Of a DNA stretch of 64,000 bases, positions 27,847 through 42,034 are shown in pieces; the stretch's first letter is position 1, and every line of letters starts with the position of its first letter. The notes beneath the pieces are model-generated. The model saw only the letters and a program-made list of their open reading frames with translations. It had not been told where the DNA came from and did no database searches. A program made the translations under genes and the position numbers. This DNA is from Eleginops maclovinus (taxonomy: Eukaryota; Chordata; Actinopteri; Perciformes; Eleginopidae), in the NCBI RefSeq assembly GCF_036324505.1, contig NC_086363.1, positions 9,291,155 to 9,355,154 of the forward strand, read 5' to 3'.

Positions 27847-28435
27847 TGAAAGTGTAAGCTTTGCTCTCTGGTACCAGATGGACCACAGACTGAAGCAATC
27901 AAGATCTTTCATTGAGCCTTTAAACATCTGATCATTTGTGTATCCCACGAAGTCCAAGTCAAACAAAGGGATGGACGAAGGAGTGAACTGATAGACATAC
28001 GCAAACAAAACAAGAAATATACTGCCAATGTGTCTAATAACTCACTATTTCTAGGAGTAACTCATTTCTGAACTGTGAGGCAACAGGCAGTATGTGCATG
28101 TGGATGTGGACCTGTATGTCTGGACATTATCAGACGGGAGCTGCAGAGAAAACAGCCGGAGCGTTATCAGTAAGTGTCAGCACCGTACAGTAGCAGGGCA
28201 CACTGACCACACACACTGACCACACACACAAGGAGAGCAGGAACTGTGTCTGTGTAGTCTCTCAGGCGTTCATGCTTCACTAAGTTCTTGGAAATCCAAC
28301 AAGCAGAGAGAGCAATGTGTGTCATTTGCATCAAAACAATTCATATCATTTCCTCTGGCTATATTAACAAGAATGGGCTATGGGCTGTTCACCTGATGGT
28401 AGGGAGAACTCATGTTGGCTAAAGTATACAGGGTG

Positions 28436-29200
28436 CCCTGGTGCAGGGATGACGTATTTTTGTAGGCTGACCCGGGAGTAAGCTGCGCATGGGTTCCCTC
28501 GACAAAAAAGCAATGGTATTTCTCCATACGATTTTGGAATATTGTAAAAAATGATATCTGCAGAAACTGAACCTGTTTGATAGATGCACGTTTTGTTCAG
28601 ACGGATAATCTCCACGTCTACCCAACTTTTATAATTTTCGAATCATAAATCTTATCGCCAGAAGCAAAACGCTTATTGGAGTTATGCTATAAACGAACTG
28701 CACACGAGTACGGCAGGGTAGCACAACTTCAACGTCACGCCAACTTAAGATCGTTTCAACGGACAAAAATACAGATTCAAAATTGTACAAGTTGAAGCAT
28801 TTGATTTAAGAGTTTGCAAGAACGCAGGTACTTGCTTTCAAGCAGAACAGGGGCAAACAAACTCAGCGGGAGTGTTTAAGTGTTCGACGTAATGACGTGC
28901 AAGGTCCTCGACAACTTCTGTAGTCTTATTCAGCCACTTGTTAGCAACCATCGTTTTTCAGACACGTAAACTCGTCAGAAATCACAAGTGTGGGGGGGGG
29001 GGGGGGGGGTCAATGCTGATGTATTTAATGTCTTAGAACAAAACGTGATCCGTCTCTTAAAATTTGTGTCAACCACAGACCTTATTACGAGCTATTTTCC
29101 AAAATCCTGTGGAGAAATCCCACTGACTCTGAGACGAGGCAATCGGAAGAGTTAAAATACTAACTCACTTACGGGTTTTAGGACTCGCTCCTGCACCACT
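28436..29200. mobile_element. Probable non-autonomous DNA transposon or foldback-type repeat, about 765 bp
   Basis: The block stands out from the surrounding intron by many CG dinucleotides and no dinucleotide-repeat character. Its left end (CCTGGTGCAGGGATGACGTA) and the reverse complement of its right end (AGTGGTGCAGGAGCGAGTCC) share GGTGCAGG and partial similarity after it. The text resembles an interspersed repeat I associate with fish genomes. An 18-base G run (28992-29009) sits inside it. No coding capacity. Family not assigned; boundaries approximate. Confidence 0.4.
28992..29009. repeat. Poly-G run
   Basis: Eighteen consecutive G inside the probable repeat at 28.4-29.2 kb. Confidence 0.9.
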
Positions 29201-29792
29201 CTATCACGGTAACAAACGGAAATAACAAGGTCAGCAGAAAGGATCTCTTGTCCATATATGTTGTACAATAAGAACAATTATCTGGAGTGGCCTATACAGT
29301 ATATAACCTCAGAGTTTTGGAAAACGAACCTTGGTCAGTTCCAGTTAGGGGATGTCGCTCCTTCCCTTTAACTTTTTTTTCCCTTTTGAATTTGCGACAG
29401 TTTCTCAGTTAACCATCAGGCTTTTATTTATTTCTCCTCAGTCATTGGGAGAAACACAGCCTTCGCTATGCCGAGATGAAAGAGCAGCACAGTCTTCCTG
29501 TTTGGTAAGCAATCAATCACCCAGAATACAATACTACTGTAAGCCTAGCTAATTTGAAAACCCCTGCAGTCTTTTTCCGTCAGTGATTCATATCTCTAAT
29601 CAGCTCCATGAAGTGCTTTTACAATGTCGACACGATATACAAACTAATTAAATGGTCTACCAAAACAATGTGCTTGACCACAATATCAAACTCATCTCTG
29701 TCGTTGTTTATGAACAAACTAATGAATTGAAATCAAGAGAAAAGCCCGGTTTGCTGGAAGGGGGATACAAGATACAGAGAGCGAAAGGTTTT

Positions 29793-29795
<3 letters not shown>

Positions 29796-29837
<42 letters not shown>
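29796..29837. repeat. (CA)n microsatellite
   Basis: About 20 CA units; faces the (TG)61 tract 173 bases to the right. Confidence 0.96.
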
Positions 29838-29839
<2 letters not shown>

Positions 29840-30007
29840 GAGGGAAGGATATGATCCTTGTGCAAGATATTCATATCAAGGTAATTATGTGTGTTGAAAG
29901 TTTGGAAATCTAACACTGCATCCACTACAATGATACTAAATTTACAATTCATCCCTCAGCATGGGTATATGGAAATATGACCCGACTGCATTAACAGTGT
30001 ACCAGTG

Positions 30008-30134
<127 letters not shown>

Positions 30135-30140
30135 TCTTTG

Positions 30141-30206
30141 TGGGTGTGGGTGTGGGTGTGGGTGTGGGTCTGTGTGGGTCTGTGTGGGTGTGTGTGGGTG
30201 TGTGTG
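30141..30206 (+). repeat. (GGGTGT)n minisatellite with G-quadruplex motif
   Basis: Five GGG tracts at 30142, 30148, 30154, 30160 and 30166, each separated by TGT, followed by GGGTCTGTGT variants. This matches the canonical three-tetrad quadruplex pattern with three-base loops. Confidence 0.9.
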
Positions 30207-30899
30207 ACTTATGGTGTTACTATGTTTCAAGCTGTCTGGGCCATGCTGGTGGTTTTTCGACGTGAGCTCACACAATGGGCTTCTGTGTTAGAGGCTGTGT
30301 GATGGGGAGGAGAGATTAAGGGAGAGAGGTTTAAACAAGAAGGGCAATAATACGACTGTGTATAATGTATAAACGCATCGTTCTAAATACGGTGCGTGAG
30401 ACTGTGAGTGGGAAGAGAGAATAAGTTAGATCCTGTTTGCAAAACCTGCCTTTAATAGTTCACTTCACAGATGACGTTTACGAAACTAGCTGCTGCCTAT
30501 CGATTTGTATTACATTGGTGTTTTGAAATCAAGTATCGAACTGGGGTGTGAACACACACATGTGGCAAATCTCAAACTACACCCTAAACACTACGCCCAA
30601 TCTTTGGCACAAAATTGGAAACTATTGGGGTTGAACCCAAGCCACAAAACCACTCTGTTGCTTCACATCGCTGAGAAATAAACTGTACCCCAACTTGTGC
30701 AAGTCATGAGGAGACACAAAGGGATGGGACGAGGAGGAAGAGTGGAAGAGGAGAACTGCTTAGACCTCGTGTGTCAGCTCCCTGCTTCTGAAATGTCCTC
30801 CCCTCCCATCTCTTCCCTTCCCTTCCCCAGCCCACAACCACATGAAAGGCCTACTGGGTTGGGTTCCCATATGGTGAGGAGACAGTGGGTGTGAGAGAC

Positions 30900-31007
<108 letters not shown>

Positions 31008-31824
31008 TTTAGATGGTTGAGCTTGTTAAGGGGGCTCCCTCCGACCTCGTGCCCCCACTTTTACGAAGCCACGCAGACAGCTGTTTTCTTGGAGAGCCAC
31101 TCACTCTCTCTCCAACACACACACCCACACACACACACCCCTCTCTGCCCAATTAGGAAACCCAGTTACGTTGTTAGCGGCTGTTTACCATAAACTCCTG
31201 ACTCCTTTCTTCCCCCTCTCTCCCTTCCTTCCACCCCTCTGTGCCCCTCCTGTCTGCTCCAATGTTCTTGTTTCAAGCCCTGACTCATTTGCAATGTCAT
31301 AACCCTGAAGAGGAAAAAGAACTCCACAAATAGCATAGTGGTCCACAACAGAGGGGCTAAATTTATGTGAATGTAGCTTTTGGACAGATTTAGGGTTTTT
31401 TCAATAGTTGTAAATCCCAAACTTGATCAGAAAATTACAGAGTTGCAGACACATTTTTCACAAAGTGTTTAAGAATCTTGCTACATTCAGGGCTCCATTG
31501 TCTCATTTATATTCACCGTTTACATATATAGTTGTGATCTAGCAGAATTGAATGGTTTTACATTAACTTCAGATCCATTAATTTTGTAATTTTCTATGAA
31601 TGCTCACACTCACTGGTTAATTTAGTTTTCTTTCCTTCCTTTCTTGTCTTTATTCTATCTGTTTCTAACCGTTCTATTGTCATTTTCTATCCTCCTTCAC
31701 CTCCTCAGCACCTTAACCTCTCATTTCCTTTCCTCCTTTCTCCGCTCCCGCTCTTTCTATTGAGTTACTCAATTGTGACTGTTGCAGAATGGTCAGCTTG
31801 CTGGGAGGCCTCGAGACTGGCCAA

Positions 31825-31829
<5 letters not shown>

Positions 31830-31891
<62 letters not shown>
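31830..31891. repeat. (TG)n microsatellite
   Basis: About 31 TG units. Confidence 0.97.
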
Positions 31892-31892
<1 letters not shown>

Positions 31893-33395
31893 TTTTAAGC
31901 ATGTAACTTTGCTGGTCTGCCAAAGGGAATTAGGCTCTATTTTCCTCTCTCTTTTGTGCACAGCCCTGCACTCAGCCCCTGACTTGTCAGCCTCAACGGC
32001 ACACGGATTCATCCAAGAAGCACTTTCAGAATAAGATGCATAAAAAGAGAGCTAATGGGAGAAATGGTGGGGAGGTGGAAGAGAGGAGAGGGAGGGGGCA
32101 GAGAAATGCAATGGGTAAATACCACAGTAAGGCTGACTGAGCTTTGGTAGTTCGAGTCAAAGCAAAAAAGTGAACAAAAGGCGAAGAGGAGGACATTTAA
32201 ATGAGTATTCTGGGTAAAAATCTGCAATGCAAAATATTAGATCTCTCAAGTGGCTCATATTGAATTGGCAACCTATAACCGTTTGATCTACTGTGCAGTG
32301 GCTGCTCCTGGGATTGTTGTTGGACCTTTTTTGAGTTGATGTTAATGGGCTCAACAAAGGTTATGTTTTTACCATTAGCTTTTAAATCCACCTGTTACCA
32401 AAGTAGGTAAACAAACACATTTCATAATATCTGGTCAACACTGACAGTCTGACCCCATCGTGCAACATGTTATAGTCGGTTGGAGGGTTTTAAAAGCATT
32501 TGATCCAATCTGAATCCAGTATTGAATCTGCTTATCTGAATCTTTTCCAATCCCTTCACATAATAGGGTTTAGCGTTCAGCATTTAAAAGTTATACATCA
32601 AACTGTAAGGTTTGTAATGAAGAAATGCTACAGTTATGATGCTACTGTTTATAGCCTTAGCTACAACAACAATATCTTCAGGTAAACTGAAAACTTTAAC
32701 GTCGCCTACATTAGTCATACGTTTTGTTCCACAGCTGGGTGTAGGAGTCAGAATGGTCTATGGACAGAGGAGCTCACACACAGGTTGGTTCTGATGCTTC
32801 TTCTTCTGATTTATATGAACATGAGAAGCAGTTGAATAGAAAGGAGAAATAAGGACAGATAGAGTGGGAGAAGAATAACATAAAAGACTAAATGGAGACG
32901 AGAGCGGGACGCTACACAAAGACGAGACTTATTCATAGATGATTGATAAAAGAGAAAGTTTGATGGATTTCTCTTTTCCTCGCAGCCCGAGGGGGATCTG
33001 ACATTTCCATCCAGACCACTCATCACTGCCTCAGCCCTTCCACAACAAAGAGCTTCAGTCTCTTCCTCCTCAGACCTCATGGGTATCAGGGGGCCCAGAG
33101 GACTTATGCTCCCCCCCAAGGCCCAGAGCCCCGAGTGGGATTATTAACCTGCTTTCTAACCCCGTCTTCATCGAGGACCTTTGGGCCTCTTGAGCGCAAG
33201 GGTGGAGGTTGGGGGGGGGAGGTGAGGGCCTGACAGCAGGAGCCGCAGCGGATTGGGAGAATTCAACCAGATCCTAGCATACAGTAGAGGCACGTTTTCG
33301 AGTATAATTGAGAGGACGGGCGAGCTTTCTTTTATGTGGTGCTGGCTTGTTTGCTGCTGGGGGCCTCATTGAAGATCAAAAGAAGAAGTTATGTT

Positions 33396-33396
<1 letters not shown>

Positions 33397-33454
<58 letters not shown>
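33397..33454. repeat. (TG)n microsatellite
   Basis: About 29 TG units. Confidence 0.97.
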
Positions 33455-33455
<1 letters not shown>

Positions 33456-36438
33456 AGACCATTAAAAATGTTTTTTTAGAGAGAGATGGAAGGGAATGAT
33501 TAACAATGAGTCTCTTATTCAGGAAAACACACAATACACTGAATTAAAGTGAATCTGCATTTACTGTAAGAAAACTGTCATATCTCATGGGAAAAAGTCC
33601 CACCACTTGGCTGATACTAAGTTGAAAAAAGTGAAGCAAACTGGTGAGGATAAATTTTGAATAAAGACAAAATGCGCTCTGAGGGAGGAACCGGATCCCT
33701 CACAAACAGAAGTGGATCAGGGACAGGAGTCCAGCGGCCCTGCATGGAGCTCAGCAGGTAACACCGACAGCTGCACAATACCAGTAACATGATACAGGAC
33801 GGTTCATACCCTGCAGCTTGAACCCATGTGCTTCAGAATGATCATCAACCTGAACAACTGACACATTATTACACCTATCAGTAAACATTCAAAGGAGTTT
33901 ATTTGATGTATTGTAAAGGATCTTAAATTTGAGAGCTGGAAAACTAATCTATTGAACATATTGAACTATTTATCTCTAGCTGCAGATTCTCAATTGTGAA
34001 TATCTAGCGTTTTCTTTTGCCTTAATTGATGAATTATTCAGGTTTTTATTCTGACTATTTAAAGATTCAGATTCAGGAAATTGTTCTGGGACTTTTTCAA
34101 TATTACTGACAATTTATCAACTAACTATTAACTGATCAAAAATAGTCAGCAGATTCTTGAATAATAATCTTGCCTTAGTAGTTTTTTTATTTTTTATTTT
34201 ACAGCTCTGTTTTAACCCATTTGACTTTTGTCTATTATGTGGTTTTGAAATTACTCTCCCTACTTTTCACAGATTCTCCATTAGCAGACAATAAAAAGCC
34301 ATTCAAAGGGATTATACTTTTAACTCTTAATACAAATAATCAAACCCATTAAAGCTTCACTGGGCACATAATCAAAAAGGTCTAGATTGGTAATGGCTTG
34401 CTTCACCCACTCAAGCACACACACAAACACACACACACCCTCAGTGTCCCTTTGCGTGTGCACACAGAGAGAGAGAAGGTCAAAAACACAGCTGAGTCAA
34501 TACACCAGGACACAGGCTGGCAGGAGAGTAGACAACAGGTTTGTGACCAAAAGGTTTGGCCATTAAATCCTATCACTTTTACTCCCTAAACTACCATAAC
34601 TAAACACCTTGAGAAGTGAACAGCAACATTTATCTGGGAAAGGTTTTAAGGAAGACAGGTTTATTGTTCTTTTTATGTCTTAAGTACTCTGTATTGTAGA
34701 TATGTTGTTCATATGAAAATACAGCCTTTAAATATTTGAATCTTTAAGTCTCAAATCACTTAACCGTGGATTAAAAACCTCTTTTTGATATAAAAAAAAA
34801 CAAGTTCACATAATTAGGGAAGCAACAGGTAATTACTGATGTCCATAATTATCCATATCCTCACTCATTTCCATTGTAAAACAGCAGGTAAGACGTGTAC
34901 ACGCACACACACGTTGTTTCCCATCATGCATTGACTGTTCAACTCCTCCTGTTGCCTCCATTATTGGGCAGGAACAGGAATGGGCACGCACAATCCAGTG
35001 TGGTTTAAGGAGATTAACCATTCTGTAGCCGATTGAAATAATATTCCTCATAATCCCCATCACGGACTCTGAAAATCCCCTCTCGCTGTGCGGCTTGGGA
35101 GGCCTCTCTTAATGTGCTCTCTTGTTCTTTTAAACACACATCTGCATTAAACAGCTGGCGCTCTAGAACACATACATACAGATGTGTAGGATAACGGATT
35201 TACTGAGTGTGTATTTGTGTGTGTTCACTTTTAAAAAAGGGAACATTTACATGAGTCAATAGTTTATCTCCACAATAAAAAAGATGTAACTAATAAATAG
35301 AATAAATCCTGATGAAATCACTTGTTATTATAGCGATGTTGCAACATATTCCCCTGCAGTACTGAAACACAGCATCTCTTTTTTTTATTTAAAAGCTGGT
35401 CTGCAGATAGGAAGTTGAGTTTATAAGTACTTTTCAATAGAATGACAGCAGTGTGGTTTTAAACTTTGGTTTTTCATCATTTAAATCGCCAGTTTGAATT
35501 ATGAAACATAATTCAATTTTTTGTTATTAATAAATATATCCCTACTGCATTTCTTATAAGTGATTGTATTGTGCTTGGCCTTTTATTTTAAAGAGGCTAA
35601 TTCTTGGTCTATGTTGAACGCAGGCACTACAGATGGATTTTGTTCCCTAAGAATAAATATATAATTAGGCGGAAGTCACATTTTAAATAAGCTAAAAAGT
35701 CCCGGTGTAATACACCCTACAAAAGAATGGGGTTCATCATCAAATGAACATATCAACATGGTGTAGTAAAGTAATTTTATGAGATTTGTTGCATCATGTC
35801 ATGTGCTAGAGAACCTTATTATGTTCCCACAGTTTTGCTTCAAGGCAATAGACTTCTGTTTGTGTGTGTTTATCCAAACTATTGTTCAGTTTGAATATGG
35901 ATTTGAAGTGCACACAAGCTGCAACCTGTCCTTGAACATCTTTTTCCTTAAGGCAACTTCAATGCATCCACTTCCCATACCTCAGCAGTGCTTGGTGTGT
36001 TTGCGCCTCTGAACATCAGGGTATACAGGAGAGATGGATCAAACAACTAGTGGTTTCGGATTCTTCTGCACTTCGCACAGAGAAGAAAAGAGAAGACATG
36101 CAGCGTGACAAAGAAAGTGAGAAAGACAACATGACACTTCAAGTAAAACTTAAAAAACAGTGGGGGAATACTTTTTATTGTATTGGGATGTCTACTTGAG
36201 CAATCACAACATCACAAAAGACTGCCATGTAGCACTCAGGGATTTTTCAGTTCAAACTACACTTTCAAATGTAACTGATTCTTTTTCTGGAGGCCTTTTC
36301 TGTTGTCACTTTGTTGGATATTCTTTTTAATGTAAGGGATTTCATTATCGCATATCACTGTCTCATATTGCGCAGTCCTGATAGGGTACAGGTCAGAGAA
36401 ACACAGAAAGAGAGGAGGACAAAAAGATTGTTGTGAGA

Positions 36439-36440
<2 letters not shown>

Positions 36441-36487
<47 letters not shown>
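36441..36487. repeat. (CA)n microsatellite
   Basis: About 23 CA units. Confidence 0.97.
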
Positions 36488-36488
<1 letters not shown>

Positions 36489-37825
36489 GTTTTTCTCATA
36501 AAAACCTCCTGAGGCTTAAAGTAGGCAGAGTGACATTACGGCAGATCTTGGGCCAAACCTGGAGATCATTCAACACAACAACTCATATAGACTGGAACAG
36601 GTTATATAAATAGTACTTGAGTAATATTTATATCATGGGAAATACCAACGAATGGAAACTTCACGTGGGACAAGTTTAAATGCACCCTTTTGTGCACATA
36701 TACACAAAAGCACACACACAATGAAGGCTCTGTGGAAGAGGCTGACAGCCAGATCTGCTCCAGAGGAAGATTCAGGAGTCAATGGGGATTCCTGTTCAGA
36801 GTATGTAATACTTCATAGTGACAGAAGCTCTCAGACACACACACACATACACACATGGCATGCTGTGATCTGGGGACACAGAGTGAGATTGATGACGAGC
36901 CACGAATCGGCTTCAGGCAAAACAAGGAGAGATAAACGCATCACATTATGGCCTATTTGTTTAGACTAATTAAAAGACTAATTAGTGAATAAATGGAGAA
37001 GAGCTCGTATGGGTGTGTGCGCGTGTCTGCTGCATTCAAAAACATATCCTGTTTTTCTTGAAACTGTGACTAAGTTTTCAGCTTCAGGCTGAGATGTCTA
37101 AAGCAAACCAGAAAGAGGAGAGACAGAGACAACCTAAATGTCCGGAGCTTCTGGGCATTTGTTGCATTTCATAACCCTCTCCCAAACTTCTACACTGTTT
37201 TGAGGCAATATGCCAAAAAAGACACTGAAAAGTTTGAACATCCACAGATTTATCAGTATTCCCAATAAGTCTACCACATGCCAATATGCCGCAATATCCT
37301 ATGATGATTTCATGTTACTAATGAAATCAATTCAGAAATAACACAGCAAAAACAATCGCTGATCTTAGTCTCAAATCTACAACAAACACTGGCAAATCTC
37401 ATGAATGAGTTTAAAATATAAAACAGCAACAGTCTTACAGTCGTTCTAAACCAAAGTCAGGATTTTTCTTGCCTAAACTCCATAATATGCACAAAAACTA
37501 AGAAATGCTACCGCTTGAAAATGGAGATGCATGTAGTTACCAATAAAGAAACCCTGCACATTAGAATTGTCACTATTTTAATAATAGCCAATTATCTTTA
37601 CTTTAGAGGTCAAAAGCACCAAAGACGTGCCAATTCAATCATTAGTAACCATCACAGCCTCCAATGGATGACTCAAACCATCACCAAGCAGTGGGTAGTT
37701 TGTGTTTTGATACTAAGTGGCACAGACCTTTGTGGACAATCACAATTGGCAAACAAAACTAAAACCACTTACTGTGCCCTGTATGCATGCGTGTGTATTG
37801 TTTGTTTGCAAGGAACTTATGCAGT

Positions 37826-37842
37826 GGGGGGGGGGGGGGGGG
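37826..37842. repeat. Poly-G run
   Basis: Seventeen consecutive G. Confidence 0.9.
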
Positions 37843-40800
37843 TATGTATACACAGTATATATAATAACCTAGGTCAACATGTTGACAATGGACCCTTTGG
37901 CCGTTGGCAGGAATTGAGGACAACAGATTGTGTCGCTATTATCTGACACACACAAACACTCAGAGGGCAGGGCGGGAACCAAGACACAGAATAAAGCCTG
38001 GCTTGAGCTTCAGATTTGTGTCATGCTGAATCATTTTTATGTCCCTCATCATAAATCTCATTGGATTGAATGTCACAAAATACACATTGAAATTTAAAGA
38101 GCATTTGTTAGGTGATGGTGGTTATTATGGCCCCACTTTTGAAAGACTCCCTGAGGTGAGGTAAACACAACTTTCACACAACAGTGACATAATACCCGGC
38201 CTCACACCACCACCATCTCCACTCACACTGCTGACAGTTGACACACACACCCAACTGACTCCAAACTGGGATTTTTCCATCACAAAACAGGGGAAACTTG
38301 CCTAAATCATATCTAAATTAACCTTTGTTTCTATTTACTGAACATTTAATACCAGAGTAAGTATTTTTCCAGGCAGACCATTTTAAGCAACCAAAAAAAA
38401 ACAATTGGCAAACATAAAATGCACAATGCACATGATACAATAAAGAAATCCCCTTATGTTTGCCAAAGACAAAACCCAAATCCCACTTGAGATGTTCAGC
38501 TTGTTTATCCAGCTGAGGAAATTCCGGTTGTCTAATGTGGCCAATGTTTACAACATTACAAATATGTTCAGAAGTAGCCAAAGAACAGCTGTTTATGAAG
38601 AATCATCTGCCAAGACAAATATAGCTGCAGCTCCACCCCTACTTCTTACTCCCTTTGACTAATCTTTTTAGTTAAAACATTCCCAAATTCAACTGATGAT
38701 TGTTTAATTGTATTTCACAACAGAAGCAGGGAAGCCCCGTCTCACTGTGGGCTATATTCTGCAGATCTATATGAATTTATCCAGCGGGTCTTGATGCTGG
38801 GCTGATAAAAGCAAGAAGTATATTTCTAAAGCATCTCATTGAAAGCTCCAAAAATGAATCAACAGAAAAATAAAGCCAAATACTGATAACTTATTCATCT
38901 TCAAGTAATTGTTCATGCACAAATGGCAGGAAATGCTCTTTTTTAGTCTCTGAAATATGGAGATGTTCGTCTTATCTGTGTTTTAAAATAACACTATTAT
39001 ATTTAACTGAATGTCTTTTGGGCTTCGGAAGGAAGCAAGACATTTAATCATCTTTTTAACTGTTTTCTTTTGGGCCTTGTGAACCACAAGGTTAGAGAAC
39101 GTACCACTCACTACATGTGTGTGCATGAGCGTGTGTGTCCGTGTTGCGTTTCCATGGGTGTGTTGGTTAAGTGGCACAAGTGACAGATGTGGCAGAAAAT
39201 CCCTGTTTATTTTTCCTGACCTGGTCGGACAGTCAGAGTGTATTGTGTGTCTGTGTGTACACTACAGTATAGTGTGTTTCCAGGCCTGGAGTGCAGGAAA
39301 GTGCGGATGCCAGATAACAATAGACTTTATCTCCGTGTAAGAAGAGCCCCCACCTGCTGCAGCACGTCATTATGTAATGTATGGATGAGTCTGTCTGACT
39401 GTCTGTCTGCCCATCTGTCTGTCTTACGTTTCCCCATTATAGTATATGTATTTAATACTAACTAAATCACTGGTTGTTCTTTAGTTTTACAGAAAGTATT
39501 TTTTATTTGAACACCATATGGAAAGTCGTGAGGGTGTATCAGGTTTACTCGAGTAAATGCTGTAGTAACTTTCACCTCCCATGTTGCGATTTAATACCAC
39601 AAGCAAACAAGGGGTTTCCCAACATACTGTAGTGCTTTTGTGTGAAAGTAAACAATAATAATGGTAACTATACAGTAGCTGCCACTGGATTTTATATTTC
39701 ACCACATAACTGCGAGCCAAACTTTTACATAAAATAAATAGACTAGAGGAAAAAGGCAACATCTAAAAAGGCAGTTATAAAAATGGTTTTAAGTAGGATT
39801 TAAGTTATGTGCATGAAGTGGTGACAAAGCACGATGAGCAGTGTGAAACTAATGCTTCACAGCTGCAAACATCCAAAGAACAAAGCTGCTTGAAACAGCA
39901 CCACCTAAATGATGGTGTGACCTAATTTACACGGTCCATCTCAAACCGGCTGTAAATATGCTGCTGTGTGACCAGAGCAGTGATTTCAGTCAGCTGAGAT
40001 TCATCATTTCTCAACACGAAATGGATCAGTTCTGAATGATGAAACTCCAGAAGTCGAGGCTTCAATACTCCTTCTGTGAGTATCTACGCAGCAATCAGAC
40101 AATGACATGGAAAACAATATACACCAATAACGTCGTTGCAGGTTCCTTCACGTCGCCCTGATCGCATATCTGTGGGCTAGGGAAAATTACTTCAGGCTTC
40201 AACCAAACTCTACTCAGGCTACTATCAACTATGATAATACATGCAATGAAAGATATGCCAGAGAAATGTAGAGAGCAAAACAAAAACAGATTTTATGATG
40301 AAGGGAAAGCAGGGGCCTTTTTCTTTGTTGTGGTCAGCGTGGCGGTGTGAGGGCAGACATCAAAGTGCAGATGATGGACAGAGATGAGAGAGGAAAGGTC
40401 TGGAAGCCATATGAAACAACAGGAAGAGAGAAAGGGAAAGACATATAGGCCAGGCAGCAAGAGGTGAGAGAGGAAGAGACTTTAAAACAGAGGAAGTAGG
40501 AAGGGAAAAAAGGGAGAGTGACTAACAATGGAAAACGCTGAAACATCATGTCACATCTGTGCACACACTCGCATTAACACACACTCCACGAGAGCTGTGA
40601 AAATGTTTTGTCAGATGTTGTATGAGAATATAAAATCTCCCTAAAGTCCTATTCTGTCATTATTAATTTGCCTGGTCATAAGTTTGAAAACAAAGCCCAG
40701 CGCAGGCTCATCTACTCTCAGCAGATTTCCCCTCAGCTCCGCTGTCAGGTCAGTGCGGCTCTCCAGAGGAAATACAATGAACATCTGGCTATTTGTGATA

Positions 40801-41984
40801 TTTTTACTCCAAAACCGCAGTCGCGCAAAATCTGGAACACAGCCTCGATGTGAACTCTTTAATTGCACTCTTCAGCTGCACCACCCTCTATGTACAGTAA
40901 TGAAATTCAGCTTTTGCACTGCAGCGAGTACATAGTGCAGAATCCACAAGGAAATACTAACAAATGAGCATATTCTGTACATTATATTTAAGCTTTTTAA
41001 AGGGCTACCATAATAAAATGTAGAAAAGAGTGGTCTTGGCAGCAGTCCGGGGCTGATCACTACTCAAAATCAGGGCTTACACACAGCTAGCCCCCTCCAC
41101 ACACACACACACACAGACACACACACACACAGCTATATTTAGCAATTTCTTATTAACTTCACTGTCGCATTCCATCAAGAGCAAATTGGTCTCTGACAGA
41201 TTTGGTTTTATTAAGCGGAGGAACTGTAGGACAGCGCTGAGCAGAGGCAGCTGGAGTCGGGACATATGATGATCAACAATTACTTTTGGTAACACTGCAT
41301 GTGTCGACAAAGTACATATAGAAAGACACATGTTTCAGAAATGTTTAAGAACAACACTTGCAATCATCATCATCTCCTTCGCCCTTAGATTTCACTCCCT
41401 TACGCTCCTATGTGCCCTGGCTTGGGCCGTGTCTACATTCTGGGCAGGCTGCTTAGAGGCGTGAGATAGGGCAGCTGCACACAAACATCTATACAGTTCA
41501 ATATGCCTTCAATTCTTCCCCCTTTCCCACTCTTTTCCCTTTTTTTCTCTTTTCCTGTCTGTCTCAAACCTTTTGTTCCTCCTCATGGGACCAGGTCGAC
41601 CTCTAGAACCAGGCCAGCATCCCCTCACTGGAACGAGTCCTGTGGGAACTGACTTGGGGAGTCTGGCTGCGTAATGACCGCTCTTTATCCCTGAATGGAC
41701 CATGGTGGGCCTAAGTGAATAATTACTAGGGGGTGTGTGTGTGTGTGGCAAACCGGAAAAGATTATGGTTAAAACAAAACTGTAAACAGCAATTAGTTTA
41801 TCTAGGCATGACTGTACATTGTTGTTGTTTTTGTGATAAAGGTCTAACAACACTTTGATCTCATTCAAGCAGTTTGGCTTATGCTGTTATCGTGGCACCT
41901 TCCATGCACAAACACTCATGGCCACTGTGGTGCCAGCCTGAGCCAAATATGCCCCTCAACAGACAAGCCAAGTGTGTCTACGCA

Positions 41985-41985
<1 letters not shown>

Positions 41986-42032
<47 letters not shown>
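41986..42032. repeat. (CA)n microsatellite
   Basis: About 23 CA units. Confidence 0.97.

Positions 42033-42034
<2 letters not shown>

Noticed and set aside
28200..28232. Short direct duplication (CACACTGACCACACA twice), considered as part of an array
   Set aside because: Only two copies with no spacers; simple local duplication, not a CRISPR array or satellite.
30590..30660. Possible tRNA-derived SINE because of a B-box-like GGTTCAACCC on the minus strand
   Set aside because: No A box at the proper distance and no recognisable tail; a single short match is expected by chance.
32811..33119. 102-codon minus-strand frame in a GC-richer part of the nhsl1 intron, considered as a third first exon
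   Set aside because: Its translation has no NHS-family motif and no phase-1 donor in a sensible place was recognised.
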